From GCA-003244245 sp036494005 (GTDB lineage: Bacteria; Actinomycetota; Actinomycetes; Mycobacteriales; Pseudonocardiaceae), in contig DASXOV010000021.1 of the NCBI GenBank assembly GCA_036494005.1, forward strand, positions 7,281 to 71,280: DNA of 64,000 bases, given 5' to 3'. Each line of letters begins with the position of its first letter. The first letter of the stretch is position 1. Shown one piece after another: positions 43,287 through 52,024 of this stretch. A program made the translations under genes and the position numbers. Under the pieces are notes generated by a model that saw only the letters and a list, made by a program, of their open reading frames with translations, did not search any database and was not told where the DNA came from.

Positions 43287-43702
43287 GCGCACCAGAGCAG
43301 GGCGCGCAGGAGTGCGGCGCGCATCCCCGCATCAGTGCCGAGCTGCGCGCCATGGCCGAGTTGTTCGCCGCCCGCTTGCAGCCGTGGCTGGAGCGCATGG
43401 CACGCGACGGTGTCCCAGGGCAGGACCCAGGGCCGGGCGAGGAACAGGGTGACTCGCCGTGCACTCGATGTCCGCTGTGTGCGCTGCTCGCCGCTGTGCG
43501 CGGTGATCGGCCGGATGTCGTGGGCCGGCTTGCCGAGCATGCCGCCGGGCTGGCCACGGCGGTGCGCGATCTGGTGACGCCACCCGCCGAGCCTGGTGGG
43601 GAGAATGGTCACGCTGCGCACGACAGGTCGGGGCGGGTCTCGGTGCAGCACATCGTGGTGCACGCGCCCGCGCGTGACGAGGGCGGCGCGCCCGGGTGCT
43701 GA
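43283..43702 (+). CDS. Conserved Cys-motif protein (Rv2183c-like), 139 aa
   Basis: A small soluble protein with a helical N-terminus (AELRAMAELFAARLQPWLERM) and the conserved CTRCPLCALLAAVRGDRPDVVGRLAEH, where CxxCPxC may bind metal. The C-terminus reads VSVQHIVVH. The partner location right after ArsA-like ATPases is conserved. ATG at 43283 overlaps the ATPase stop; its own stop overlaps the glucokinase start. Confidence 0.85.
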   Translation: MSAPEQGAQECGAHPRISAELRAMAELFAARLQPWLERMARDGVPGQDPGPGEEQGDSPCTRCPLCALLAAVRGDRPDVVGRLAEHAAGLATAVRDLVTPPAEPGGENGHAAHDRSGRVSVQHIVVHAPARDEGGAPGC

Positions 43703-44646
43703 CGGTGGGGATCGATGTCGGCGGGACCAGTGTGCGAGCCGGCCTGGTCGATTCGACCGGTGCCGTCCTGGACGTCCGGCGCGTGGCCGCTCCGGCCGAT
43801 GCCGGGGCGTTGGAGGACGCGATCGTGACGGCGGTGACCGAGCTCGTCGCCGGGCACCGCGACGTGCGCGCCGTCGGGCTCGCCGTGGCCGGTTTCGTGA
43901 GTCTCGACCGGCGGCATGTCGGGTTCTCGGCGCACCTGCCCTGGCGTGGAGTCCCGGTGGCCGAAGGGATCGAACGCCGGCTCGGCATGCCGGTACTCCT
44001 GGAACACGACGCCAACGCGGCCGCGCTCGCCGAGCACTGCTACGGCGCCGCGCTCGGGGGCGGAGTCGCGCTGCTGGTGGTGCTGGGCACCGGGATTGGC
44101 GGCGCGCTCCTCGTCGAAGGGGAATTGTTCCGGGGTGCCCACGGCGTGGCGCCTGAGCTGGGGCACCTGCGGGTGGTTCCCGAGGGACGGCCGTGCTCGT
44201 GCGGAAAGCGCGGGTGCTGGGAGCGTTACTGCAGCGGTACCGGTCTCGCGAGTACCGCACGCGAGCTGCTCGCCGCGCGGAGCGGCACCTCGGGTCCGCT
44301 GGCACGGGAGGTGAGCGGCGATCCGCGTCGGCTCACCGGGCGCCGGGTGGCGCTGGCAGCCCGCAACGGCGACCCGGTCGCGCTGGAGGCGATGGCCGAG
44401 CTGGCTCGCTGGCTGGGTGAGGGCCTGGCGCTGGTGGCCGATGTCTACGACCCCGAGGTGGTGGTGATCGGGGGAGGGATGTCGGAGTCGGCTCCGCTGT
44501 TCCTCGACGACGCGCGCGAGCATTACGCCGCAGTGGTGACCGGGGCAGGGCACCGGACGCTGGCCCGTATCCGCACGGCGCAGCTCGGTGCTGACGCAGG
44601 CCTCGTCGGGGCCGCGCTGCTGGCACGGTCGGCGGCCATATCCTGA
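43696..44646 (+). CDS. glk: ROK-family glucokinase
   Basis: Phosphorylates glucose. It is 316 residues: ATP-binding GIDVGGTSVRAGLV near 5-18, LEHDANAAALAE with the catalytic Asp, VLGTGIGGALLVEG, and the ROK zinc motif in PCSCGKRGCWERYCSG. GTG at 43696 overlaps the previous stop, so the ArsA, Cys-motif and ROK genes form one coupled set. Glucose as substrate is inferred from ROK kinases in this position. Confidence 0.9.
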   Translation: MLTVGIDVGGTSVRAGLVDSTGAVLDVRRVAAPADAGALEDAIVTAVTELVAGHRDVRAVGLAVAGFVSLDRRHVGFSAHLPWRGVPVAEGIERRLGMPVLLEHDANAAALAEHCYGAALGGGVALLVVLGTGIGGALLVEGELFRGAHGVAPELGHLRVVPEGRPCSCGKRGCWERYCSGTGLASTARELLAARSGTSGPLAREVSGDPRRLTGRRVALAARNGDPVALEAMAELARWLGEGLALVADVYDPEVVVIGGGMSESAPLFLDDAREHYAAVVTGAGHRTLARIRTAQLGADAGLVGAALLARSAAIS

Positions 44647-44672
44647 ACCCACCGCGGCCTGAACTCACCGCG

Positions 44673-45143
44673 CTAGAGCCGAGCGCCGTCGTCCCATCCT
44701 TCCGGTGGCGGACCGCCGCGCAACCCGAGCACCAGCCAGCCGATTCCCGCCGTGATGGCGAGCAGGCCGAGGGGAGTGCCCGCGACATCGCTCAAGCTCA
44801 GCACGCTCGGCCGGATCAGCAGCAGTATCCCGGTGACGATCAGCAGCATGCCGCCCAGGGTTCGCGGGCGGGGCACCGGTAACGGCGGCGGTTCCGGGGG
44901 CTCGTAATGGTCCCCGTCGCCGGTGTCCTGCCGGCTGTCCTGCAGTCGATGTCCGGTTGTCGCCGGCGGAACGGGCTCCCGGCTGTCCAGGACTCGATCC
45001 GCGTCCGCAGGCCAGCGCGGTGCGTCCGGTTCGGCTCGCCAATCTGCGATGATCCCGGCGAACGCGGCGTCGGTGTCCTCGGAGCCGCTGTGGTGTCCCT
45101 GGTCACGACCGTCCTGCTCATCGGGATCGGGGACGGTCACCAC
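44673..45143 (-). CDS. Hypothetical membrane protein, 156 aa
   Basis: The first 90 residues are acidic, Pro-rich and probably disordered (EPPEPPPLPVPRPR). Two hydrophobic helices follow (about 97-112 and 120-142) with a short loop, and a Gly/Pro tail ends the protein. GTG at 45143 is the furthest start; no strong ribosome site is visible. It is convergent with glucokinase and divergent from the acyltransferase gene. No family recognised. Confidence 0.6.
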   Translation of the reverse strand: MVTVPDPDEQDGRDQGHHSGSEDTDAAFAGIIADWRAEPDAPRWPADADRVLDSREPVPPATTGHRLQDSRQDTGDGDHYEPPEPPPLPVPRPRTLGGMLLIVTGILLLIRPSVLSLSDVAGTPLGLLAITAGIGWLVLGLRGGPPPEGWDDGARL

Positions 45144-45329
45144 CAGGACACCACCTCACCGGTCGCCAGGATTCGCTGCAGCAGAGACGGTACCGGGCCT
45201 GCGCTGACGCTGCCCGCCCGCCGCCTCGACCTGCTAGGACGGGGGTAACGACGGGTCCGTTGTGTCGTACAGACCGCGCTCCGTAGGCTGGCGTACGCCT
45301 GGCCAGCGGGACGAAGGAAGGAACGGTGG

Positions 45330-46034
45330 GTGTTCTACTGGCTACTCAAGCACCTGCTTCTCGGTCCTGTGATGCGGTTGGCCTGTCGCCCACAGATCCG
45401 GGGCGGCGAGCATCTTCCCGCGCACGGAGGGGCCATTTTGGCCAGCAACCACCTCGCGGTCGCCGACTCGTTCTTCCTTCCGCTGATGGTGCACCGCCGC
45501 GTGACCTTTCTGGCCAAGGGTGAGTACTTCACGTCTCCCGGTGTGCGCGGATGGCTCAAGCGGCAGTTCTTCAGCGCGGCCGGTCAGGTTCCGATCGATC
45601 GTTCCAGTGCCTCGGCCGCGCAGGCAGCCCTCGCCACCGGGGTACGGCTGCTGGCCGAGGGGCACCTGCTGGGCATCTACCCGGAGGGCACCCGGTCGCC
45701 GGACGGCCGGTTGTACAAGGGCAAGACCGGCGTCGCCCGGTTGGCGCTCGAAGCCGGCGTGCCGGTCATCCCGGTCGCCATGGTGGGCACCGACCGGGTC
45801 AATCCGATCGGTTCCAAGATGTGGCGCCCTTATCAGGTCGAGATACGTTTCGGTGCCCCCCTGGACTTCGCCCGGTATGCGGGCCTGGCCGGTGACCGGT
45901 TCGTCGAACGGTCCATGGTCGATGAGATCATGTATTCGTTGATGGAGCTTTCCGGTCAGGAATACGTCGACATATATGCCGCCTCCATCAAAGAGCGCGA
46001 CGCCGCCGCACAGCGCGCAGGGCAGAGAGGATGA
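45330..46034 (+). CDS. 1-acylglycerol-3-phosphate O-acyltransferase family (Rv2182c-like)
   Basis: A 234-residue PlsC-family enzyme acylating lysophosphatidate or a related lipid. Catalytic NHLAVADS (HX4D) is at about 40-47, then a GQVPIDRSS block, the acceptor-binding YPEGTRSPDG near 116-125 and VIPVAMVG. GTG at 45330 has GAAGGAAGGA upstream. It is followed by RNase AS, as in M. tuberculosis. Confidence 0.93.
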   Translation: MFYWLLKHLLLGPVMRLACRPQIRGGEHLPAHGGAILASNHLAVADSFFLPLMVHRRVTFLAKGEYFTSPGVRGWLKRQFFSAAGQVPIDRSSASAAQAALATGVRLLAEGHLLGIYPEGTRSPDGRLYKGKTGVARLALEAGVPVIPVAMVGTDRVNPIGSKMWRPYQVEIRFGAPLDFARYAGLAGDRFVERSMVDEIMYSLMELSGQEYVDIYAASIKERDAAAQRAGQRG

Positions 46035-46046
46035 GGGTCGGATCAG

Positions 46047-46547
46047 GTGCGGTTCTTCTACGACTGCGAGTTCATCGAGGACGGCGAGACCATCGAACTG
46101 ATCTCCATCGGGGTGGTGGACGAGAAGGGCCGGGAGTACTACGCGGTGTCCACCGAGTTCGATCCGCAGCGGGCGGGTGACTGGGTGCGATCACGTGTGC
46201 TGCCCAAGCTGCCGCCACCGGCCGAGCCGGCCTGGCGCTCTCGGGTGGCGATCCGCGAGACCCTGCTGGAGTTCCTCACCGCCTCCGGGGACGGGGTCGA
46301 GTTGTGGGCCTGGTTCGCCGCGTACGACCACGTCGCCCTGGCGCAGTTGTGGGGTGCGATGCCCGCCCTGCCGAGGGCATTGCCCCGTTTCACCCGGGAG
46401 TTGCGGCAGCGTTGGGAGGACGCGGGCAAACCACCGTTGCCCCCGCCGCCGAACGACGCACACGACGCGCTGGCCGACGCCCGGCACAACCTCACTCGAT
46501 GGCGGGCGATCGAACGGCACCGCTCGGCGCGGGCGGGTCATCCCTGA
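46047..46547 (+). CDS. RNase AS, 3'-exoribonuclease (Rv2179c-like)
   Basis: A 166-residue DEDDh exonuclease that trims 3' ends of RNA with adenylate preference. Acidic residues D6 and E8 lie in FFYDCEFIE, a further Asp in AAYDHVAL, and the C-terminal His/Asp set in NDAHDALADARHNL. Length and motif order match the mycobacterial enzyme. GTG at 46047 lies 12 bp after the previous stop. Confidence 0.9.
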   Translation: MRFFYDCEFIEDGETIELISIGVVDEKGREYYAVSTEFDPQRAGDWVRSRVLPKLPPPAEPAWRSRVAIRETLLEFLTASGDGVELWAWFAAYDHVALAQLWGAMPALPRALPRFTRELRQRWEDAGKPPLPPPPNDAHDALADARHNLTRWRAIERHRSARAGHP

Positions 46548-46624
46548 CGACTCCACCTTGCTGGACCGATCAAGTCGTGCGACTCTCACGCTGTCCACGA
46601 CAGAACGGAACGAAGGGGAATTCA

Positions 46625-47647
46625 ATGCGTATCGGCGTGCTCACCGGTGGCGGTGACTGTCCGGGGCTCAACGCCGTGATCAGGGCGGTGGTTCGTAAAG
46701 GCATCGAAGTTCATGGGTACGAGATCCTCGGATTCCGGGAAGGCTGGCGGGGCCCGATGCAAGGGCTGGTGCAGCCACTAGGGCTGGCGGATGTGGAGGA
46801 CATCCTTCCGCTCGGCGGCACCATCCTGCGCACGTCGCGCACCAATCCGTACAAGAACGGCGGTGCCGAGCAGGTCAAGCGGACCCTGGCCGAACACGGC
46901 GTGGACGCCCTGATCGCGATCGGTGGTGAGGACACCCTCGGAGTGGCCCGCAGACTCACTGACGACGGGGTCTTCGTGGTCGGTGTGCCCAAGACCATCG
47001 ACAATGATCTGGGCGCCACGGATTACACGTTCGGTTTCGATACCGCGGTGCACATCGCGACCGAAGCCGTCGATCGGTTGCGGACCACCGCGGAGTCGCA
47101 CCACCGGGCCGCGGTCGTCGAGGTGATGGGCAGACATGCCGGCTGGATCGCGCTGCACTCCGGCATGGCAGGCGGTGCGAATGTCATCCTCATCCCGGAG
47201 CAGCCCTTCTCGGTGGAGCGGGTGTGCAAGTGGGTGACGCACTGCTTCGAGCGGGACTGCGCCCCGATCGTCGTCGTGGCCGAGGGCGCGGTGCCCGACG
47301 GCGGCTCGGAGTTGCTCTCGGCGGGGGAGACCGACGCCTTCGGCCACAAGCGACTCGGTGGTGTCGGCATCTGGCTGGCCGATGAGATCGCCCAACGCAC
47401 CGGTGCCGAGTCCCGCGCCGTCGTGCTGGGGCACGTCCAGCGCGGTGGAACGCCCACCGCCTATGACCGGGTGCTGGCGACCAGGTTCGGTGTGCACGCG
47501 GTCGATGCGGTGCACGACGGAGACGCCGGCGTGATGGTCGCGCTGCGCGGAACCGACATCGTCAGGGTGAAACTGGCTGAGGCCACCGAGGTCATCAAGA
47601 CCGTGCCTGCGCGGCGTTACGCAGAGGCGGAGGTCTTCTTCGGCTGA
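46625..47647 (+). CDS. pfkA: 6-phosphofructokinase, pyrophosphate-type residues
   Basis: Phosphorylates fructose 6-phosphate. The 340-residue group A PFK has GVLTGGGDCPGLNAVIR (4-20), GGEDTLG (G100-G106), VPKTIDNDL (121-129) and MGRHAGWIAL. In E. coli numbering, position 104 is Asp (here D103) and 124 is Lys (K123). Asp104 with Lys124 marks PPi-dependent enzymes, while ATP enzymes have Gly104. A PPi-dependent enzyme of this type is known from Amycolatopsis. ATG at 46625 has AAGGGGA 5 nt upstream; the frame extends into RNase AS. Confidence 0.93.
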   Translation: MRIGVLTGGGDCPGLNAVIRAVVRKGIEVHGYEILGFREGWRGPMQGLVQPLGLADVEDILPLGGTILRTSRTNPYKNGGAEQVKRTLAEHGVDALIAIGGEDTLGVARRLTDDGVFVVGVPKTIDNDLGATDYTFGFDTAVHIATEAVDRLRTTAESHHRAAVVEVMGRHAGWIALHSGMAGGANVILIPEQPFSVERVCKWVTHCFERDCAPIVVVAEGAVPDGGSELLSAGETDAFGHKRLGGVGIWLADEIAQRTGAESRAVVLGHVQRGGTPTAYDRVLATRFGVHAVDAVHDGDAGVMVALRGTDIVRVKLAEATEVIKTVPARRYAEAEVFFG

Positions 47648-47703
47648 CTCCATCAGATGGGTGTGGCCCGTATCCCGGTGGACGAACCGGGAGTCCGAAC
47701 GCA

Positions 47704-47717
47704 TACGCTGGAGCACT
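47704..47717 (+). promoter_or_regulatory. -10 element for aroG
   Basis: tacgct at 47704-47709 ends 8 nt before the GTG start. The intervening ggag is too close for a normal leadered start. Confidence 0.45.
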
Positions 47718-49106
47718 GTGAACTGGACCGTGGACGTTCCGGTCGACGCGCTGCCGGAACTGCCACCGCTGCCCGCCGATCTGCGAACCAGGCTTGACGA
47801 GGCACTGGCCCTTCCCGCCGCGCAGCAGCCGTGCTGGCCCGACCCCGACGCGGTGGGCGACGTCCGCGCCGTGCTGGAGAGCGTGCCGCCGATCACCGTG
47901 CCCGCCGAGGTGGACCGGCTGCGGGAGCAGCTGGCGGCGGTGGCCCGCGGTGAGGCGTTCCTGCTGCAGGGCGGGGACTGTGCCGAGACCTTCGCCAACA
48001 ACACCGAGCCACATCTGCGGGCCAACATCCGCACGTTGCTGCAGATGGCGGTGGTGCTCACCTACGGGTCGAGCATGCCGGTGGTGAAGGTCGGCCGGGT
48101 GGCCGGGCAGTACGCCAAGCCGAGGTCCGCGACGCTGGACGCCTTCGGGCTGGCGTCCTACCGGGGCGACATGATCCACTCCCTGGTGGCGACCCCGGAG
48201 GCGCGGGTACCCGACCCGTCCCGGCTGATCAGGGCATATGCCAACGCCGCAGCGGCGATGAACCTGGTGCGGTCCCTGACCCTGGCCGGGATGGCGGACC
48301 TGCACAAGGTGCACGACTGGAACAAGGACTTCGTGCTGCGTTCCCCCGCGGGGGCGCGGTACGAGGCGCTCGCCGGTGAGATCGATCGTGGCCTGCGGTT
48401 CATGTCGGCGTGCGGGGTGAACGACTCCTCGCTGCGGTCCACCGAGATCTATGCCAGTCACGAGGCGTTGGTGCTCGACTACGAGCGGGCCATGCTGCGC
48501 CTGGACAAGACCGGTGCTGCTCCGAAGCTCTATGACCTGTCCGCGCACTTCCTCTGGGTGGGGGAGCGCACCCGCGCGCTGGACGGGGCGCACATCGCGT
48601 TCGCCGAGCTGCTGGCCAACCCCATCGGGCTCAAGCTGGGTCCGGGCACCACACCGGATCAGGCCGTCGAGTACGTCGAACGGCTGGACCCCCACGGCAT
48701 TCCCGGCAGGCTCACCCTGATCTCCCGGATGGGCGCCCAGCGGGTCCGCGACGTGCTGCCGCAGATCGTGGCGAAGGTCACCGCCTCGGGACACCAGGTG
48801 ATCTGGCAGTGCGACCCGATGCACGGCAACACGATCGAGTCCCCCTCCGGCTACAAGACCAGGCATTTCGACTGGGTGGTCGACGAGGTCCAGGGCTTCT
48901 TCGAGGTGCACCGCTCGCTGGGCACCTACCCGGGTGGCATCCACGTGGAGCTCACCGGTGAGGACGTCACCGAATGCCTCGGCGGCGCCCAGGACATCTC
49001 CGACGCCGACCTGTCCGGTCGCTACGAGACCGCCTGCGACCCCCGGCTGAACACCCAACAGGCCCTGGAACTGGCATTCCTGGTCGCGGAGATGCTGCGC
49101 TCCTGA
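47718..49106 (+). CDS. aroG: DAHP synthase, class II
   Basis: The first step of the shikimate pathway, condensing PEP and erythrose 4-phosphate. The 462-residue class II enzyme has LLQGGDCAETF near 84-94 with the metal Cys, KVGRVAGQYAKPRS near 120-133, THEALLLDYE-like SHEALVLDYERAM, WVGERTRALDGAH, and WQCDPMHGNT with the metal His. GTG at 47718 begins VNWTVDVPVDALPELPPLP. It corresponds to Rv2178c. The syntenic block is interrupted right after it. Confidence 0.96.
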   Translation: MNWTVDVPVDALPELPPLPADLRTRLDEALALPAAQQPCWPDPDAVGDVRAVLESVPPITVPAEVDRLREQLAAVARGEAFLLQGGDCAETFANNTEPHLRANIRTLLQMAVVLTYGSSMPVVKVGRVAGQYAKPRSATLDAFGLASYRGDMIHSLVATPEARVPDPSRLIRAYANAAAAMNLVRSLTLAGMADLHKVHDWNKDFVLRSPAGARYEALAGEIDRGLRFMSACGVNDSSLRSTEIYASHEALVLDYERAMLRLDKTGAAPKLYDLSAHFLWVGERTRALDGAHIAFAELLANPIGLKLGPGTTPDQAVEYVERLDPHGIPGRLTLISRMGAQRVRDVLPQIVAKVTASGHQVIWQCDPMHGNTIESPSGYKTRHFDWVVDEVQGFFEVHRSLGTYPGGIHVELTGEDVTECLGGAQDISDADLSGRYETACDPRLNTQQALELAFLVAEMLRS

Positions 49107-49130
49107 GCTCCGGGACCCGCGTTGAGTCCT

Positions 49131-49861
49131 TCATGAGGATCCCTTGGGCTTCGGCTCGCCGAGAATAAGCATCACGACGCGGTCGATTCCTGGGGCTATC
49201 TCGCCGTGTGGTGGTGCTCCCAAGCTCAGCGCGCGCAGCATGCCCCCGAACTTCTGCTCGACGTCTTGATGTGAATACCCGGCGATCTCGAACGCTCGAT
49301 ACATGATGTCGGGGCGGTGGTTACGGATCGCACCGGATGATAGTTCGACACCGTTGCATACGATGTCGTACTGCCACGTCCGCGCGCTCATACATCGGAA
49401 AATCGAACGATCCAGCAGAACCGGAACGACCTATCGTCGAAGTTTCCTGTTCGCTTGCCGGCTTCAACTCTGACCTGTGACATGATCGACCGAGCGTCAT
49501 CGATATCACCTGCGGCGCCAAAGAACAAGGCTGCGCCCGGCTCGGCTTTCGTCTCAGCAAGTAGACGCTGGCGCTGGTCGCTATCCATGAACTTTGCGAT
49601 GGGGCCGCTGATCTCGTTGTCGTCTCCGATGCGCAGCCAGGCCAGACCAGGTGATCCGCACGACTTCGCATACTCTTGCATGTTGTCGAAGAACGAGCGG
49701 GGCTGCCCCCGACAGTCGGGTACGGACAACGCGAGAACATGCTTACCCGAGAAAGCCCGGAACATGCTGTCTCTGAAGAGATCGGAAACGTCGGCAAGTT
49801 GCAGCGGAACACGAAGATCGGGCTTGTCGGTCCCATACTGGGCGAGCGCATCTCGATACGA
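49131..49861 (-). pseudogene. Decayed aspartyl-tRNA synthetase fragment
   Basis: Two reading-frame pieces match the middle and end of AspRS. Piece one (about 49861-49388) carries SYRDALAQYGTDKPDLRVPL, the GAD insertion domain and FRFCWIV. Piece two (49379-49131) carries YDIVCNGVELSSGAIRNHRP, FGGMLRALSLGAPPHG and motif 3, APGIDRVVML. At the join the frame shifts: the expected DFPMYE is in another frame at about 49390-49410, and the ATP-site stretch that normally follows is deleted. The N-terminal anticodon domain and motifs 1 and 2 are missing. The DNA is visibly less GC-rich than its neighbours, and the ELSSGAIRNHRP subtype is more proteobacterial. An acquired, dead gene is likely. Confidence 0.85.
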
Positions 49862-49940
49862 TCTCCCGGAAACGTTCGAGAGGTTGCTCAGGGAGGAATT
49901 GTTGAGTCTCGGTCGGCTGAATACTGGCGGGCGGGGGAGG

Positions 49941-50246
49941 GTGAGCATCACCGAGGTCAGGCGGATCCGGCGTACGGCGTTGTTGTCCGAGGTGCGTGTT
50001 GCGGCGAATGATCCGGCCGTTGTGATGCCGTGCCGGCATTCCTCGTTCACCGGGGCGGACTTCACTGATCTGGCCGTGCTTCAGCGTCTGCAGTGCGCCG
50101 GTTCTGTGATGAAGGTGGGAGACCAGTATTTCGCTGATGAGCGTCGGATGGCGTTGTTCATCGAGGATGGCCTGACCGCGCTGATCGGGGTGGGGCACGT
50201 CGCGCTGAGCGATCCCACCCGGTCTTCGGCGGAATCCAGCGCGTGA
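49941..50246 (+). CDS. Small hypothetical protein, 101 aa
   Basis: It reads VSITEVRRIRRTALLSEVRVAANDPAV in part and contains HSSFTGADFTDLAVLQRLQ and GDQYFADERRMALFIEDGL. The spacing of aromatic and acidic residues looks like a folded protein rather than a shadow frame. GTG at 49941 has GGGGGAGG directly adjacent, which is close, so the true start may be a little downstream. Its stop overlaps the next short ORF by 4 bp. No family recognised. It lies opposite a non-homologous end of the AspRS remnant. Confidence 0.45.
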   Translation: MSITEVRRIRRTALLSEVRVAANDPAVVMPCRHSSFTGADFTDLAVLQRLQCAGSVMKVGDQYFADERRMALFIEDGLTALIGVGHVALSDPTRSSAESSA

Positions 50247-50332
50247 CGATCACGGATAGCGGCAAGGGCCGCTACGAGGACCTCTGCGCCAAGAATGGAA
50301 TCGTGCCCTATCCGGGGAGGGAGTCGCGGTGA
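50243..50332 (+). CDS. Possible 29-codon small ORF
   Basis: GTG at 50243 overlaps the previous stop (GTGA) and opens VTITDSGKGRYEDLCAKNG, ending at 50330-50332, where another GTGA begins a further frame. The chained overlaps suggest translation, but a remnant of a longer protein is equally possible. Confidence 0.3.
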   Translation: MTITDSGKGRYEDLCAKNGIVPYPGRESR

Positions 50333-50457
50333 CCGGCGTTCCGCTATCCGGCGCTGTGTGGCGTCGAGGACTTACGGCCGGCCTCACCACCGGACCTACA
50401 CAGAATTGCCGAGCCTGCTGCCGGCGCGCCGCTGCGCAGACAAAAGGGGAGGCGACA

Positions 50458-50811
50458 GTGGAGACCTACAGCGAGGGTCAATCCAATCGTTCTGTGCACG
50501 CATTCCGTGGCCCCGCAGGACAAACCGCCACAGTGATCGTGATGCGTAGACACGGCCAGGTGTGGCTCGTGCTCAACGGGGCCGAGGCGACCACCATCGT
50601 GATGACCGACCCGGAGGCCCACCAGATGAGGAGCGCATTGGACCAGGCCGCGCACGGCTGGCTGCGATGGCTGCTTGCGGTGGTGGTCGGGGCGCTGCGG
50701 AACGGCCGCCGGTGCGGTGGCGCGCCAGTGTTGGCGTCAGGTTTGCCCTTTCGCGCAGTTCGACTGCGAATCGCCCCGATGCGTCCTCGCCGTCGCTACC
50801 GTTTCTCTTGA
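50458..50811 (+). CDS. Hypothetical protein, 117 aa
   Basis: GTG at 50458 is preceded by GGGGAGG at 5 nt. The first 70 residues (VETYSEGQSNRSVHAFRGPAG, HGQVWLVLNGAEATTIVMTDPEAHQMRSAL) look like a small two-sheet domain of a type I have seen in Pseudonocardiales hypotheticals. The remaining 45 residues are Arg-rich and low complexity, as if a frameshift removed an earlier stop. The frame is open further upstream to 50329. Confidence 0.5.
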   Translation: METYSEGQSNRSVHAFRGPAGQTATVIVMRRHGQVWLVLNGAEATTIVMTDPEAHQMRSALDQAAHGWLRWLLAVVVGALRNGRRCGGAPVLASGLPFRAVRLRIAPMRPRRRYRFS

Positions 50812-50955
50812 TATTGCGGAGAGCGCAGCTGATTCTCGGGCCACGTGCTGGCGCCTCGTAAGCGTGACCTGCCAGATGTAGCGGTGAGATGCCCTCCGGA
50901 ACGCCACCAACGTCGGGATACCTGCGATACGCCGGATCTGGAGAGGTAGTCCATC

Positions 50956-52023
50956 ATGCAACGACGCAGCCCTCTGCACTGTCTCGTGCCCGACTACGTG
51001 TTACGGGAGATCGCCAAACGAGGTGGTGACGTTCACCGCGAGGCCGCTTTGGACACTCTGGGGGTCAGCGCGACATTGCGCTCGGCGCGGTCGCAGGCCG
51101 AAGCCGGGCGGGCGGCTGCCGGTGCGTTACCGCCGGCCTCGGCGGCCCTGCGCCCGGCCAGGATCGACCGGGTCATCCGCAATGCCAACGGTGGTACCGA
51201 CCTGGCCTCGCCGGTCGTCCGGCGGGAAGGCGACCCGGAGTCCGGTGATGCGGCGGTCGACGAGGCATTCGAACACTTCGGTTCCACCTGGAACTTCCTC
51301 TTCGAGATGCTCGCCCGCAACTCCATCGACAACGCGGGGATGACGCTTGACGGGGTGGTGCACTACGGCAACAAGTTCGACAATGCGTTCTGGGACGGCG
51401 ACCAGATGGTCTTCGGTGACGGCAGCGGCACGCTGTTCACCCGGCTCACCCAGTCCTTGTCGGTCTGTGCCCACGAACTCGGCCACGGCGTGATCCAGTT
51501 CGACGGCCCGCTGACCTACCAGGGCCAGTCCGGTGCACTCAACGAGCACATCGCTGACGTCTTCGGCGCGATGGTCCATCAGTGGAAACACGGTCAGTCC
51601 GCCGCCGAGGCCGACTGGCTGATCGGCGCCGAGATTCTCGCCGAGGGCGTGAGCGGCAAGGCGCTACGCTCCATGAAGGAGCCCGGTACCGCCTATGACG
51701 ACGACCTGCTCGGCAAGGATCCCCAACCCGCGCATATGGACCACTACATCGACACCGCCGACGATCACGGCGGCGTGCACATCAACTCGGGGATCCCGAA
51801 CAAGGCGTTCTACGAGATCGCAGTGGGCTTGGGTGACCACTCCTGGGATCGCGCAGGCCGCATCCTGTACGCCACCCTCGGCCATCCGCAGCTGCGGGCG
51901 ACGACGGACTTCCGCCGGTTCGCCCGGCTCAACCACCGCGTGGCCGGCCAGATCTACGGTGCGGGCAGTGTCGAGGCGAAGGCTGTGGAGGCCGGGTGGG
52001 CGGCGGTGGGCATCGCAGTGTGA
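50956..52023 (+). CDS. Protealysin-type M4 metalloprotease
   Basis: A 355-residue thermolysin-family zinc protease without a signal peptide. The N-terminus HCLVPDYVLREIAKRG matches the short propeptide of protealysin-like precursors. The zinc site is H173-E-L-G-H177 and E197 in NEHIADVFG, with H275 in GGVHINSG as transition-state residue. NAFWDGDQMVFGDG is the usual preceding block. ATG at 50956 has GGAGAGG upstream. The next gene resembles the protease inhibitor emfourin. Confidence 0.93.
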   Translation: MQRRSPLHCLVPDYVLREIAKRGGDVHREAALDTLGVSATLRSARSQAEAGRAAAGALPPASAALRPARIDRVIRNANGGTDLASPVVRREGDPESGDAAVDEAFEHFGSTWNFLFEMLARNSIDNAGMTLDGVVHYGNKFDNAFWDGDQMVFGDGSGTLFTRLTQSLSVCAHELGHGVIQFDGPLTYQGQSGALNEHIADVFGAMVHQWKHGQSAAEADWLIGAEILAEGVSGKALRSMKEPGTAYDDDLLGKDPQPAHMDHYIDTADDHGGVHINSGIPNKAFYEIAVGLGDHSWDRAGRILYATLGHPQLRATTDFRRFARLNHRVAGQIYGAGSVEAKAVEAGWAAVGIAV

Positions 52024-52024
52024 G

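Noticed and set aside
43283..43702. Arsenic resistance operon suggested by the ArsA-like ATPase
   Set aside because: No arsB, arsC, arsD or arsR; the neighbours match the Rv2185c-Rv2182c set instead.
47595..49058. Minus-strand frame of 487 codons
   Set aside because: Antisense to aroG; no family features.
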